Of a stretch of 64,000 nt of DNA, positions 26,157 to 33,477 are shown in pieces. The stretch is from Marinobacter orientalis. GTDB taxonomy: Bacteria > Pseudomonadota > Gammaproteobacteria > Pseudomonadales > Oleiphilaceae. The DNA lies in contig NZ_SRZX01000001.1 in the NCBI RefSeq assembly GCF_004792665.1, positions 1,054,001 through 1,118,000 of the forward strand, written 5' to 3'. The translations under genes were made by a program, and so were the position numbers. Numbering within the stretch: position 1 is the first letter of the stretch; each line of letters opens with the position of its first letter. The notes under the pieces were generated by a model. It saw nothing but the letters and a program-made list of their open reading frames with translations, was not told where the DNA came from and searched no databases.

Positions 26157-26167
26157 TTGTTGTTATT
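26157..26167 (-). promoter_or_regulatory. AATAACAACAA leader motif before the StyA-like gene
   Basis: The 11-mer AATAACAACAA on the coding strand lies just upstream of the GGAG ribosome site. It contains two overlapping AANAANAA patterns and is identical to the motif in front of the 36-residue peptide at 27124-27134. Confidence 0.45.
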
Positions 26168-26190
26168 GAAGCCGTATGGCTGTTGGTGGA

Positions 26191-26979
26191 TCAGCCGGCG
26201 AGCCGTGGGATCGCCGGCGCACGCTGCTCAGGGCCGAGTGCCGAATAGCCCCCGTCCACCGCGTAATCGGCGCCGGTAACGAAACTGGCCCGATCGGAGC
26301 AAAGAAAAAGCACCACCTGGGCCACCTCCTCAGGGTTCCCAGCGCGGCCAAGCATATGGAAGTCCGCTGCTACCCGATCAGTACGCTGGCGATCGCCGCC
26401 ACTGACTTCTTCGATCAACCGCGACCAGGTCCAGCCCGGCGACACCGAATTGACACGGATATGATCTTCAGCCAGATCAAGGGCCATACTGCGGGTCACC
26501 TGTTGCATCGCGGCCTTGCTGGCCGGATAAAGCCAGCGTCCGGTCTGGGCGACCTGGGCCGAAATGCTGCTGAAGTTGACGATGGCACCGCCACCGCGAC
26601 GGCACAGGGCCGGGTGAACGGCCCGGCTTGCCATGACGGCGCTGACGAGATTGATATCCAGCGCCTGAAGCCAGTCGGCCCGGGACGAGGTCAGACCATC
26701 GTCCAGGTAGCTGCAAGCTAAGTTGATCAGCGTGTCGATACCACCGACTTCATCCTCTACCTGAGCTACCGCGGCCTGCAGCTGATCATCCTTGGTGATA
26801 TCAGTCGCAATAAAGCGGGCGTTGGGGCCCAGGCGATCAGCCAGTGCCGCTCCGCCTTCCTCATCGATATCGAGAATGGCGACATGACTGCCCGCCGCCA
26901 CAAAAGCCTCGGCCAAGGCTTGGCCGATCAGGGTGGCTCCGCCGGTGATAATGACGCTGCGATTACGTAGTGATTCCAT
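26191..26979 (-). CDS. Short-chain dehydrogenase (IifB-like, probable indole dihydrodiol dehydrogenase)
   Basis: I place the start at the ATG at 26979 (262 residues), which has a GGAGG site and avoids overlap with the peptide gene; the frame stays open 11 codons further. The classical SDR layout is present: TGGATLIGQA near residue 11, DIDEEGG after strand 2, the NLACS position in place of NNAG, catalytic Ser in FSSISAQ, and YPASK near residue 150. The C-terminus VTGADYAVDGGYS is usual for NAD-dependent SDRs. In iif-type clusters the SDR oxidises indole-2,3-dihydrodiol to 3-hydroxyindolin-2-one, and adjacency to the StyA-like gene supports the same role here. Confidence 0.88.
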   Translation of the reverse strand: MESLRNRSVIITGGATLIGQALAEAFVAAGSHVAILDIDEEGGAALADRLGPNARFIATDITKDDQLQAAVAQVEDEVGGIDTLINLACSYLDDGLTSSRADWLQALDINLVSAVMASRAVHPALCRRGGGAIVNFSSISAQVAQTGRWLYPASKAAMQQVTRSMALDLAEDHIRVNSVSPGWTWSRLIEEVSGGDRQRTDRVAADFHMLGRAGNPEEVAQVVLFLCSDRASFVTGADYAVDGGYSALGPEQRAPAIPRLAG

Positions 26980-26998
26980 TTCCGCTTCCTCCACTCGA

Positions 26999-27109
26999 TC
27001 AGCGATTGGCACTGTAGCCCCGGGCGGGCATCAGTTCGTTAAGAGAGTGGGGAGTGTCGCTGATGGTGCCGCTGTTATCTGCGGCCTTGATATCGATGGA
27101 ATTACCCAT
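26999..27109 (-). CDS. 36-residue leader peptide or small protein at the head of the indole operon
   Basis: An open frame of 36 codons plus TGA. The ATG at 27107-27109 has a perfect GGAGG seven bases away and follows an AATAACAACAA motif, so initiation signals are better than for most large genes here. The peptide starts MGNSIDIKAADNSGT and ends NELMPARGYSANR; it is hydrophilic, has no cysteine, signal or membrane segment, and matches nothing I recognise. It lies first in the transcript from the XylS-like operator, 19 bases before the SDR start. It may be a functional small protein, a modified-peptide precursor, a regulatory leader or the remnant of a lost first gene such as iifA. Confidence 0.6.
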   Translation of the reverse strand: MGNSIDIKAADNSGTISDTPHSLNELMPARGYSANR

Positions 27110-27123
27110 ACTGGTGCCTCCGG

Positions 27124-27134
27124 TTGTTGTTATT
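27124..27134 (-). promoter_or_regulatory. AATAACAACAA leader motif before the 36-residue peptide gene
   Basis: The same 11-mer as at 26157-26167, directly upstream of the GGAGG site. It fits the AANAANAA target of Hfq/Crc translational repression known in pseudomonads. Confidence 0.45.
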
Positions 27135-27163
27135 GGCGATTCATTGAGGAAATCCACGCCACT

Positions 27164-27227
27164 ACCATAGGTGACCGGTCAGGCACAGGACGATCCGCTG
27201 GATGCAGCCACTATCCGCTCAGTGCAG
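27164..27227 (-). promoter_or_regulatory. XylS-type direct-repeat operator and promoter of the indole operon
   Basis: Read leftward, two boxes fit TGCA-N6-GGNTA, the XylS binding pattern at Pm: TGCACTGAGCGGATA (27213-27227, exact) and TGCATCCAGCGGATC (27193-27207, one mismatch). They are tandem with a 20-base period. A TATGGT -10 candidate (27164-27169) lies so that the -35 hexamer is non-consensus and abuts the proximal box, as expected for an activator-dependent promoter. It would drive the peptide, SDR, StyA-like, flavin reductase and channel genes under the AraC protein encoded divergently. Confidence 0.65.
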
Positions 27228-27302
27228 AAAGTGGTTTTCCAGCACCCAAGTCAAGAAATTCGTCTTCTATACTCAGAGGCTCATCGGTATACGCTGATGC
27301 AT

Positions 27303-27313
27303 AACAACAACAA
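27303..27313 (+). promoter_or_regulatory. AACAACAACAA motif in the AraC-gene leader
   Basis: Lies immediately before the GTGAGG ribosome site of the regulator gene at 27325 and fits AANAANAA, so the activator itself may be subject to the same translational control as its target operon. Confidence 0.4.
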
Positions 27314-27324
27314 GTGAGGTCTCC

Positions 27325-28344
27325 ATGGCAGCACGAAAGTCGCTACCTGACTGGCTGAAGCGGGCCCTGATGAAGGGCAACCGGAGCCTGGTGTTCAGCT
27401 CGACGACAGTGGAAGAAGTGAGGGAGGGTGTGGCCAATGTCTTCAAACCACATCAACTGGAACCGCTCAGCAGCGGTGGCCGCCTGGCCGCCCGCCTCCA
27501 TTCGGTCCCTCTGGGCCAAGTCTCTTATAGCCGCCTTGCCTATGGCTGTGATGTGCGCATCGATCCCGAGCACCTCGAGCGCTTCTATCTGATCCAGATG
27601 CCACTCGAGGGACAGGCCCAGATCGACAGCGACACCGAAAGTGTGATCTCCGGACAGGGCCTGGCATCGGTACTCAATCCTACGGCACGCCTGAGGATGC
27701 ACTGGAGTAATGACTGTGATCAGTTGATGCTACGCATCGATCGCACTGCACTGGAGCAGATCTGCAGCCAGATTCTGGGACGCCCCCTGCGTGAGGCACT
27801 GCGTTTTCATCCAGAGCTGCGCTGGCGCGACACACCTGGCTGGTTCAACCTGATCACCTATATCACTCAGTTAATCGAAGGATCACCGGAGATCTATCAG
27901 GATCCATTGATTGCACCCCAGCTCGAACAGCTGATCATCCATACGTTACTGACGACACAGCCTCACAACTACAGCGAAACGCTGCGTCGGGAGGACAAAC
28001 GACTCGCACCCCGCCACGTCAAGCAGGTGGAGGAATATATTGACGCCCATGCCGACAGGGCTCTCACACCAGCACAGTTGGCAGCATTGGCCAATGTCAG
28101 CCTGAGAACCCTTTATGCCGGCTTCCACGATTTTCGTCGACAGAGCCCCATGGAGTACCTGCGACAGGTGCGGTTACAGAGAGTCAGGCAAGATCTTTTG
28201 GCAGATAACAGCGGGGCTTCGATCACCGACATCGCCATGCGATGGGGCTTTACTCATATGGGCCGCTTCAGCCTCAATTACCGAAAGGTCTTCGGTGAAT
28301 CGCCCAGGGACACCCGACGAAACCAGGGCCTGAGCACCCAGTAA
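27325..28344 (+). CDS. AraC/XylS family transcriptional activator (IifR-like)
   Basis: A 339-residue protein. The N-terminal half has the ligand-binding pattern of XylS-like regulators (ERFYLIQMPLEGQAQIDS, LASVLNPTARLRMHWS). The C-terminal third holds two helix-turn-helix units: LTPAQLAALANVSLRTLYAG with SPMEYLRQVRLQRVRQDL, then SITDIAMRWGFTHMGRFSLN and YRKVFGESPRDTRR, the family signature. It is divergent from the indole operon, with XylS-type boxes between them. The expected effector is indole or an early oxidation product. Related iif and ind clusters also carry an AraC-type activator. Confidence 0.92.
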   Translation: MAARKSLPDWLKRALMKGNRSLVFSSTTVEEVREGVANVFKPHQLEPLSSGGRLAARLHSVPLGQVSYSRLAYGCDVRIDPEHLERFYLIQMPLEGQAQIDSDTESVISGQGLASVLNPTARLRMHWSNDCDQLMLRIDRTALEQICSQILGRPLREALRFHPELRWRDTPGWFNLITYITQLIEGSPEIYQDPLIAPQLEQLIIHTLLTTQPHNYSETLRREDKRLAPRHVKQVEEYIDAHADRALTPAQLAALANVSLRTLYAGFHDFRRQSPMEYLRQVRLQRVRQDLLADNSGASITDIAMRWGFTHMGRFSLNYRKVFGESPRDTRRNQGLSTQ

Positions 28345-28372
28345 AAAAAGCCCCTGTGCAGAGGACAGGGGC
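28343..28372 (-). terminator. Rho-independent terminator of the RidA operon
   Basis: GCCCCTGT (28350-28357) and ACAGGGGC (28365-28372) form a perfect 8-bp stem with a 7-base loop. Read leftward the stem is followed by seven T. It overlaps the last codon of the convergent AraC gene and terminates the leftward transcript ending with ridA-like at 28430. Confidence 0.85.
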
Positions 28373-28429
28373 AGTGGCGAATAATGCGAAAGGTAAGACA
28401 GGATTCGCCCAAGACAACACCAGCAGCAA

Positions 28430-28822
28430 TCAGTCAGGCACAACGGCAGTCGCCTCTATTTCCATTTTCGCTTCTTCTTCAACCAAGCCGGCGACCTGCA
28501 CCATGGCAATTGCAGGAAAGTGACGGCCTATAACATCACGGTAGACTCGTCCAACCTCGTTGAGTCGGGAGAGGTACTCCTGTTTATCGACCACATACCA
28601 GGTCAGGCGCACAATATGCTCGGGGCCGGCATCCGCCTCCTGAAGAATAGTCAGAATATTCTGCAGGGTCTGGCGCAGCTGATCGATAAAATCGCTGCTT
28701 TTAAAGGTCTCGGTCTCATCCCAGCCCACTATGCCTCCGGTCACCACTAGCTGGCCTTGGGCGGCAATACCATTTGAATAACCTTTCGGGCGTTTCCAGT
28801 GCGGCGGATTCAGTATCTGCAT
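28430..28822 (-). CDS. RidA/YjgF family protein lacking the canonical arginine
   Basis: A 130-residue RidA-fold protein (GQLVVTGGIVGWDETE, LTILQEADAGPEHIVRLTWY, EEEAKMEIEATAVV). RidA hydrolyses enamine/imine intermediates and needs an Arg (E. coli Arg105 in VEVARLP) to hold the substrate carboxylate; here the same place reads VQVAGLV, with Gly. The enzyme therefore probably does not act on 2-iminoacids. The Azoarcus evansii 2-aminobenzoate cluster encodes a protein of this family (described as a putative translation inhibitor). A plausible task is hydrolysis of the enamine of 2-amino-5-oxocyclohexene-carbonyl-CoA or a later imine, releasing ammonia. Last gene of a six-gene leftward operon. 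Confidence 0.88.
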   Translation of the reverse strand: MQILNPPHWKRPKGYSNGIAAQGQLVVTGGIVGWDETETFKSSDFIDQLRQTLQNILTILQEADAGPEHIVRLTWYVVDKQEYLSRLNEVGRVYRDVIGRHFPAIAMVQVAGLVEEEAKMEIEATAVVPD

Positions 28823-28839
28823 ATCATGTCTCCTAGATG

Positions 28840-29253
28840 TTAAGCGTCAATAGTCCTGGCAAGCTTATGCTGCAGTAGGGAGGGCAACCGAGCCCCACCC
28901 TCAGACCTCTCATTACCTGTCCAACCCAGATCCAGAAATGCCCTCAGGCGCTGCTCATTTCCGGAAAAAACGGAAGCACTTATTTTCATTCGCCGCTCGT
29001 CGAATCCCTGAAGCCGCAGCTCAAAGACCAGTTGGTCTCCGAGTCGACTGGGGCGATGAAATTCAACCTCGATCCGGGCTATCTGAGGCCCGGCTTCGAA
29101 GGCATTGCCGTCTGACGGGTAGTGCCATGTGCCCGCCTGAAGCAACCAGTCTTCTACAGCTTCGTCAAGCATTTCAAAATAGCGTGGATAGAACACAATC
29201 CCCGCCGGATCGCAGTCCTGAAATTTCACGCTGCGCAGTGTCTGAAAGCTCAT
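28840..29253 (-). CDS. 4-hydroxybenzoyl-CoA thioesterase-type hotdog protein
   Basis: A 137-residue hotdog-fold thioesterase. The motif [20 protein letters not shown] near residue 12 carries the catalytic Asp of the 4-hydroxybenzoyl-CoA thioesterase family. It should cleave an acyl- or aryl-CoA, perhaps to rescue CoA from a dead-end intermediate. Its 3' end is followed by ridA-like (17-base gap) and its start overlaps the acyl-CoA dehydrogenase stop by 4 bases. The first gene of the operon encodes a related but degenerate protein. Confidence 0.87.
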   Translation of the reverse strand: MSFQTLRSVKFQDCDPAGIVFYPRYFEMLDEAVEDWLLQAGTWHYPSDGNAFEAGPQIARIEVEFHRPSRLGDQLVFELRLQGFDERRMKISASVFSGNEQRLRAFLDLGWTGNERSEGGARLPSLLQHKLARTIDA

Positions 29254-30431
29254 TTCGCTACCGCTGAAGGCGTAGATGAACGGAAGGCTGCCAGGGTCTG
29301 TTTGGCGATAATCTGCTGCTGTACCTCTGAGGCGCCCTCATAAATCCGCAGTGCACGAATTTCGCGATACAGCTTCTCCACGGGTTCACCGGACACAACA
29401 CCAAGACCGCCATGTAACTGCAGGGCAGCATCAATAACCTGCTGGGCCATCTCAGTGGCATGCAGCTTGGCCATAGCAGCCTCGCGTGAGATTCGTTGAC
29501 CCAGGCAGTCCTTTGCCCATCCAGCGCGATAGATCAGAAGGGCGCTGGCATCGATGCCCATAGCCATGTCAGCGAGCTTGGCCTGAGTCATTTGCATATC
29601 GGCCAGTGGAGCACCGAACAGATAGCGCTGAGAGGTATGACCCAGCGCTCTGTCCATTGCTCGCCGGGCAAAGCCCAGAGCGGCCCCGCCCACCGTAGAA
29701 CGGAATACGTCCAAGGTTGCCATCGCAATCTTGAAGCCCATTCCGGACTCACCGATCATGTTCTCCCGGGGGACCCGGCAGTCATCGAATTGCAGACGCC
29801 CAAGTGGATGGGGGGCGATCAGATCGATGCGCTCAGGCACCGAGAAACCCGGTGTAGCTGCATCTACGATGAACGCAGAGAGGCCTTTTGCCCCCGGTGC
29901 GTCACCTGTTCGTGCAAACACGGTGTAGGTGTCGGCGATCCCCCCATTGGAGATCCACATCTTGGTTCCATTGAGGACGTATTCATCGCCGTCCAGGCGG
30001 GCAGTCGTTGCTAGCGCACTGACGTCAGATCCAGCCTCAGGCTCCGACAGGGCGAAAGCTGCGATTCTCTCACCCGACCGAACGCCCGGCAGGAATTCTT
30101 CCTGCTGAGAACGGGTGCCAAACAACGACAGCGCGCCGGTACCCAGTCCCTGCATCGCAAACGCAAAATCTGCCAACCCTTCATGCCGGGCAAGCGTCTC
30201 ACGGATCAGGCACAGGCTACGAACATCAAGTCGACCCTCAACACCTTCAGCCACACAGTGCCGAAGCAGACCCCCGCGTCCCAGGTCACGGACAAGCTGC
30301 CGGCAACTGGTATCCACGTCGTCATGGCTTATATGCTGAAGATGCTTGTCCGCCCAAGTCTCAACCTCAGCCGAAAGCTCGCGGTGACGATCCTCAAGAA
30401 ATGGCCAGTCTAAAAAGGTCTTGTCGCTCAT
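29250..30431 (-). CDS. Acyl-CoA dehydrogenase
   Basis: A 393-residue FAD enzyme: [20 protein letters not shown] and [14 protein letters not shown] in the middle domain, [20 protein letters not shown] before the C-terminal helices, and [19 protein letters not shown] with the likely catalytic Glu near residue 365. It is one of three beta-oxidation enzymes here, as in the 2-aminobenzoate clusters of Azoarcus. Probable role: desaturation of the alicyclic CoA ester after ring reduction, or of a ring-opened acyl-CoA. It overlaps neighbours by 4 bases and 1 base, showing tight operon packing. Confidence 0.9.
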   Translation of the reverse strand: MSDKTFLDWPFLEDRHRELSAEVETWADKHLQHISHDDVDTSCRQLVRDLGRGGLLRHCVAEGVEGRLDVRSLCLIRETLARHEGLADFAFAMQGLGTGALSLFGTRSQQEEFLPGVRSGERIAAFALSEPEAGSDVSALATTARLDGDEYVLNGTKMWISNGGIADTYTVFARTGDAPGAKGLSAFIVDAATPGFSVPERIDLIAPHPLGRLQFDDCRVPRENMIGESGMGFKIAMATLDVFRSTVGGAALGFARRAMDRALGHTSQRYLFGAPLADMQMTQAKLADMAMGIDASALLIYRAGWAKDCLGQRISREAAMAKLHATEMAQQVIDAALQLHGGLGVVSGEPVEKLYREIRALRIYEGASEVQQQIIAKQTLAAFRSSTPSAVAK

Positions 30432-31240
30432 CAGTTACCCTCGAACACTGGTTTCTGCTTGTTGGCAAAGGCCTGGTAGGCGCGATGGAAGTCCTGAGCC
30501 TGCATGCACAGCGCCTGTGCCTGGGCCTCCGATTCGATGGCCTGCTCCAGGCCCATATTCCACTCCTGGTTCAACATCGTCTTTGTTATACCGTGAGCGA
30601 ACGTTGGCCCTTCCAGGAGACGCTTTGCAACCGAGAGACCCTCGCCCTGAACTTCCGCAGGATCACAAAGGCGATTAAAAAAGCCCCAGCGCTCGCCTTC
30701 ATTGGCCGTCATTGAGCGTCCGGTAAGCAGCAGCTCTGTAGCGCGTCCCTGCCCGATGATACGGGGTAGCATCGCACAGGCCCCCATGTCACAGCCGGCC
30801 AATCCTACCCGGGTGAACAGATAGGCAACCTTGGCCAGAGGAGTGCCCAGCCGGATGTCGGCGGCCATGGCAATAGCGGCCCCGGCACCGGCGCAGACTC
30901 CATCTATTGCGGCAATAACGGGCTGGGGACAGGCTCGCATCGCCTTGATCAGATCACCGGTCATACGGGTGAACTCCAACAGCTCCTTCATATCGCACTT
31001 TGTCAGAGGACCGATAATCTCATGGACATCGCCGCCGGAGCAGAAATTACCGCCCTCACCGTTGATGACGATTGCCTTGATGTCATCGGCGTAGACCAGG
31101 TTCCGGAACAGATCCCGCAACTCGGCATAGGAATCGAAAGTGAGTGGGTTTTTGCGCTCTGGCCGATTAAGGGAAATCATTCCAACCTCGCCTTCAGTGC
31201 GCCAGCAGAAATGATTAGCCTGGTAATCTTTAAGCTTCAT
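30431..31240 (-). CDS. Enoyl-CoA hydratase/isomerase (crotonase) family protein
   Basis: A 269-residue crotonase. [15 protein letters not shown] and [20 protein letters not shown] form the oxyanion region. At the position of the first catalytic Glu of rat hydratase (Glu144) I read Thr in YLFTRVGL; the second (Glu164) is kept in ATELLLTG, and [10 protein letters not shown] follows in between. That pattern occurs in a crotonase subfamily that includes ring-associated enzymes, so hydration, isomerisation or hydrolytic C-C cleavage are all open. Position in the operon suggests work on the alicyclic or newly opened acyl-CoA. Confidence 0.87.
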   Translation of the reverse strand: MKLKDYQANHFCWRTEGEVGMISLNRPERKNPLTFDSYAELRDLFRNLVYADDIKAIVINGEGGNFCSGGDVHEIIGPLTKCDMKELLEFTRMTGDLIKAMRACPQPVIAAIDGVCAGAGAAIAMAADIRLGTPLAKVAYLFTRVGLAGCDMGACAMLPRIIGQGRATELLLTGRSMTANEGERWGFFNRLCDPAEVQGEGLSVAKRLLEGPTFAHGITKTMLNQEWNMGLEQAIESEAQAQALCMQAQDFHRAYQAFANKQKPVFEGN

Positions 31241-31367
31241 TTTCTGATCCTTTTATTGTCATCATCATCAACAGTCAGGCGTGTCAGGAGCGCACGAATC
31301 ACCGCTCAGTCGGGCAGGCTGGAATCACACTCGGGCTGCCAGCGCAGTGATCCGGAGGCCAGCCTCA

Positions 31368-32156
31368 TTACATAACCTCACCGCAAGCTACGGGAATGGA
31401 CTGACCCGTCATCGCATCAGAGTTGGGAAGGCACAGCCAACTCACTGCTGCAGCAACTTCCGCCGGCTGAACCAGCCGACCCTGGGGGTTGAGCCTGGTT
31501 AGCTGTTTCAGTGCCTCTTCGCGGGTGCGGCCAGTTTTCTCAACAATATTATTAAGAGCCTGGTTCATCATCTCGGTATCGGTATAACCGGGACAAACGG
31601 AGTTAATGGTTATTCCATCCCGGGCAACCTCCAGCGCAAGCGAGCGTGTCAGGCCAATGATCCCGTGTTTTGCGGCACAATAGCTTGCCACATGGCTGTA
31701 TCCCTTAAGGCCAGCACTGCTCGCAATATTGATTACGCGACCCCACCCCTTTTCGCGCATGCCGCTCAGTACCTGTTGAGTACATAAGAAGGTACCGGTG
31801 AGATTAACCGCCAGCACGGTCTGCCAATCCCCAAGCGCGATCTTTTCAAAGGGAGCACTGACTGCGTTACCGGCATTGTTTACCAGCACACTCACCGGAC
31901 CGAAATGATTAACCGCGCTGGTAAAAGCAGCCTTTACTGAGTCCGGATCGCTTATGTCGACACAGACGGCCTGCGCTTCCCCCAACCGGGCGCAGGTGGT
32001 CTCAAGCGGATCTTGTCGGCGCCCCATTACTGTCACGCGCATCCCCAGCTCGGCAAGGCGGACAGCTATTTCAGCGCCTATGCCTGTTCCACCGCCGGTA
32101 ACCACTGCGTGTAGATTTTGTAAATCAGTGCCTGAAGAGATCGCGCTCTTTTTCAT
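31368..32156 (-). CDS. Short-chain dehydrogenase, probable 3-hydroxyacyl-CoA dehydrogenase
   Basis: A 262-residue SDR with VTGGGTGIGAEIAV near residue 15, VNNAGNAVSAPF, INIASSAGLKGYSHVASYCA and YCAAK near residue 159, all catalytic residues intact. The C-terminus SDAMTGQSIPVACGEVM resembles 3-hydroxybutyrate and 3-oxoacyl reductase types. In this operon it most likely performs the NAD-dependent oxidation that follows hydration in beta-oxidation. It is distinct in sequence from the SDR of the indole operon. The gap to the crotonase gene is 127 bases. Confidence 0.87.
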   Translation of the reverse strand: MKKSAISSGTDLQNLHAVVTGGGTGIGAEIAVRLAELGMRVTVMGRRQDPLETTCARLGEAQAVCVDISDPDSVKAAFTSAVNHFGPVSVLVNNAGNAVSAPFEKIALGDWQTVLAVNLTGTFLCTQQVLSGMREKGWGRVINIASSAGLKGYSHVASYCAAKHGIIGLTRSLALEVARDGITINSVCPGYTDTEMMNQALNNIVEKTGRTREEALKQLTRLNPQGRLVQPAEVAAAVSWLCLPNSDAMTGQSIPVACGEVM

Positions 32157-32212
32157 GCCTCAATTGCCTCTGTTTTTTAATCACGAAGAACGCTGACTGA
32201 CGGGTTAGCCCG

Positions 32213-32680
32213 CTAAGCCTCCGTTCCTGCGGTCACGGCAGTGTTGCCCGATAGAGAGCTATCCACCAAATAGTCATTCATGGCCTCCCTGAGGGCTGGC
32301 GGAATCTCCAGCCCGCGTAATTGCACGCCGGAGGTATCCGTCAGAACAAGAACGACCTTTGCATTAAACCGGGCCTGTTCTTCACAATCGGCGATAACTA
32401 TCAGTTCGATGGAGCTGCGCCCAGCACGAACCAACTGAAGTGAAAGACGCAACTCTTCGCCGAGACTGACCACCTGCCCCACCTCAAGCTCCAGCCGGAC
32501 AGTTGGGATTCCCACCTGACGAGTGCCGTCGTGCATAGCGGCAAAGGAAAAGTCTAGCGGACCTCCGAACCACTCCTCGACCACCCTGTTGACCAGTTCG
32601 AAATAGCGACTTACCTGCAATTTTCCACTCGGCCCGCAGTGACTGGAACGTAATTTTAGCCGGCTCACGAAGACAGACAT
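32213..32680 (-). CDS. Degenerate 4HBT-like hotdog protein
   Basis: A 155-residue hotdog-fold protein that aligns with the thioesterase at 28840. Where that protein has QDCDPAG, this one reads SHCGPSG, so the catalytic Asp is missing, while the following RYFELVNRVVEEWF matches [14 protein letters not shown] closely. It may be a non-catalytic partner, a dehydratase or a thioesterase using another residue. It is the first gene of the six-gene operon and starts about 75 bases after a good promoter. Confidence 0.75.
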   Translation of the reverse strand: MSVFVSRLKLRSSHCGPSGKLQVSRYFELVNRVVEEWFGGPLDFSFAAMHDGTRQVGIPTVRLELEVGQVVSLGEELRLSLQLVRAGRSSIELIVIADCEEQARFNAKVVLVLTDTSGVQLRGLEIPPALREAMNDYLVDSSLSGNTAVTAGTEA

Positions 32681-32831
32681 CCGTCCCTCACCTTTCTCTT
32701 TTTTTCGGCGGTCTCAATCCTAAGACTGCGATTGCCGCCACGTATGTGAGAGAAAACATAGCACCGCCTCCGTGTTACTTCAAGTATAAAATATTTATTC
32801 ATTGATTATATGTACTGAAAGGATCTAATTG
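32681..32831 (-). promoter_or_regulatory. Promoter region of the beta-oxidation operon
   Basis: Read leftward, TTGAAG (32778-32783) and TATGTT (32755-32760) are separated by 17 bases. The -35 lies inside a perfect 11-bp palindrome TACTTCAAGTA (32776-32786). A related ACTTGAAG sequence lies in the MFS-MarR operator and CGAAGT in the 2-aminobenzoyl-CoA promoter, hinting at one regulator for the three. Confidence 0.55.
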
Positions 32832-32990
32832 ATGAATCTTGCAGACAGCCTTGAGAAGATAGTATTGATGGCAGAAAACTCAGAGCTTTCCGGGGAACCG
32901 GAAGCTCCCGTCTCAGGCGTAGGGATCATGCGGAGTTTTGCGGGGAGGGTAATACTCGGTCAGTATTCTATATTGGTCACACTGAGCTAG
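32832..32990 (+). CDS. Hypothetical small protein, 52 residues
   Basis: A short rightward frame starting MNLADSLEKIVLMAENSEL, with AAAGGA 8-9 bases before the ATG and AT-rich DNA upstream. It ends in a hydrophobic stretch, RVILGQYSILVTLS. I recognise no family. A second frame on the same strand is open from 32855 to 33142 and reads protein-like (GHTELAEPWSRELVKSKYGA) but has no start, so the whole could be a frameshifted remnant. Confidence 0.3.
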   Translation: MNLADSLEKIVLMAENSELSGEPEAPVSGVGIMRSFAGRVILGQYSILVTLS

Positions 32991-33477
32991 CTGAGCCCTG
33001 GAGTCGGGAACTTGTAAAAAGTAAATACGGCGCAGTTGTGTCGACAATAAGTCTGGGTGGATTATTTACAATTGACAGGAATCTTGATGGGTCTGGCCCA
33101 ATGATCAGGACTCAGGACTATCGAGTTGAAGCTTGGCGATAGGTCTTACTTCACAATCTCCACGCCGTTCTCCCAGTGCGGCAACGCCGGCCAATAAGGA
33201 CCCAAAGACTTTCGGTGACATTCGTATTATTGAACGCAAACCATCGCTACACAGCAATTCCCATGGATTCAGCTGGAGGCGGAGGTTGCCCCTCCAACTG
33301 GATAATGTTGGCAGTACGAATGTGTATCTGTGCAAATAGTGCGGACGTGTCCCATCCTAAAAAAACCGCCGTTCCGCGCGGTCGAGAATCACCGGAGGCC
33401 ATTCTCATCAACCTTTAATGTAAGCAATCAAACATTAAAGTCTTTTATAAACCGAAAAATAATTTATGATCAAATAC
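32991..33477. other. Non-coding junction downstream of glmS
   Basis: About 490 bases without a supported gene. It holds the tail of the unassigned open frame (to 33142), short frames of no clear coding character, the glmS terminator (33359-33382) and an AT-rich perfect inverted repeat, CTTTAATGT / ACATTAAAG (33413-33421 and 33432-33440). It marks the change from the catabolic region to the conserved core. Confidence 0.5.
33359..33382 (-). terminator. Terminator of glmS
   Basis: ACCGC (33365-33369) pairs with GCGGT (33378-33382); read leftward the stem is followed by seven T. It lies about 95 bases after the glmS stop. Confidence 0.6.

Noticed and set aside
33413..33440. AT-rich perfect inverted repeat downstream of glmS considered as its terminator.
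   Set aside because: No T-run follows in the leftward direction; the GC hairpin at 33359-33382 with seven T is a better terminator.
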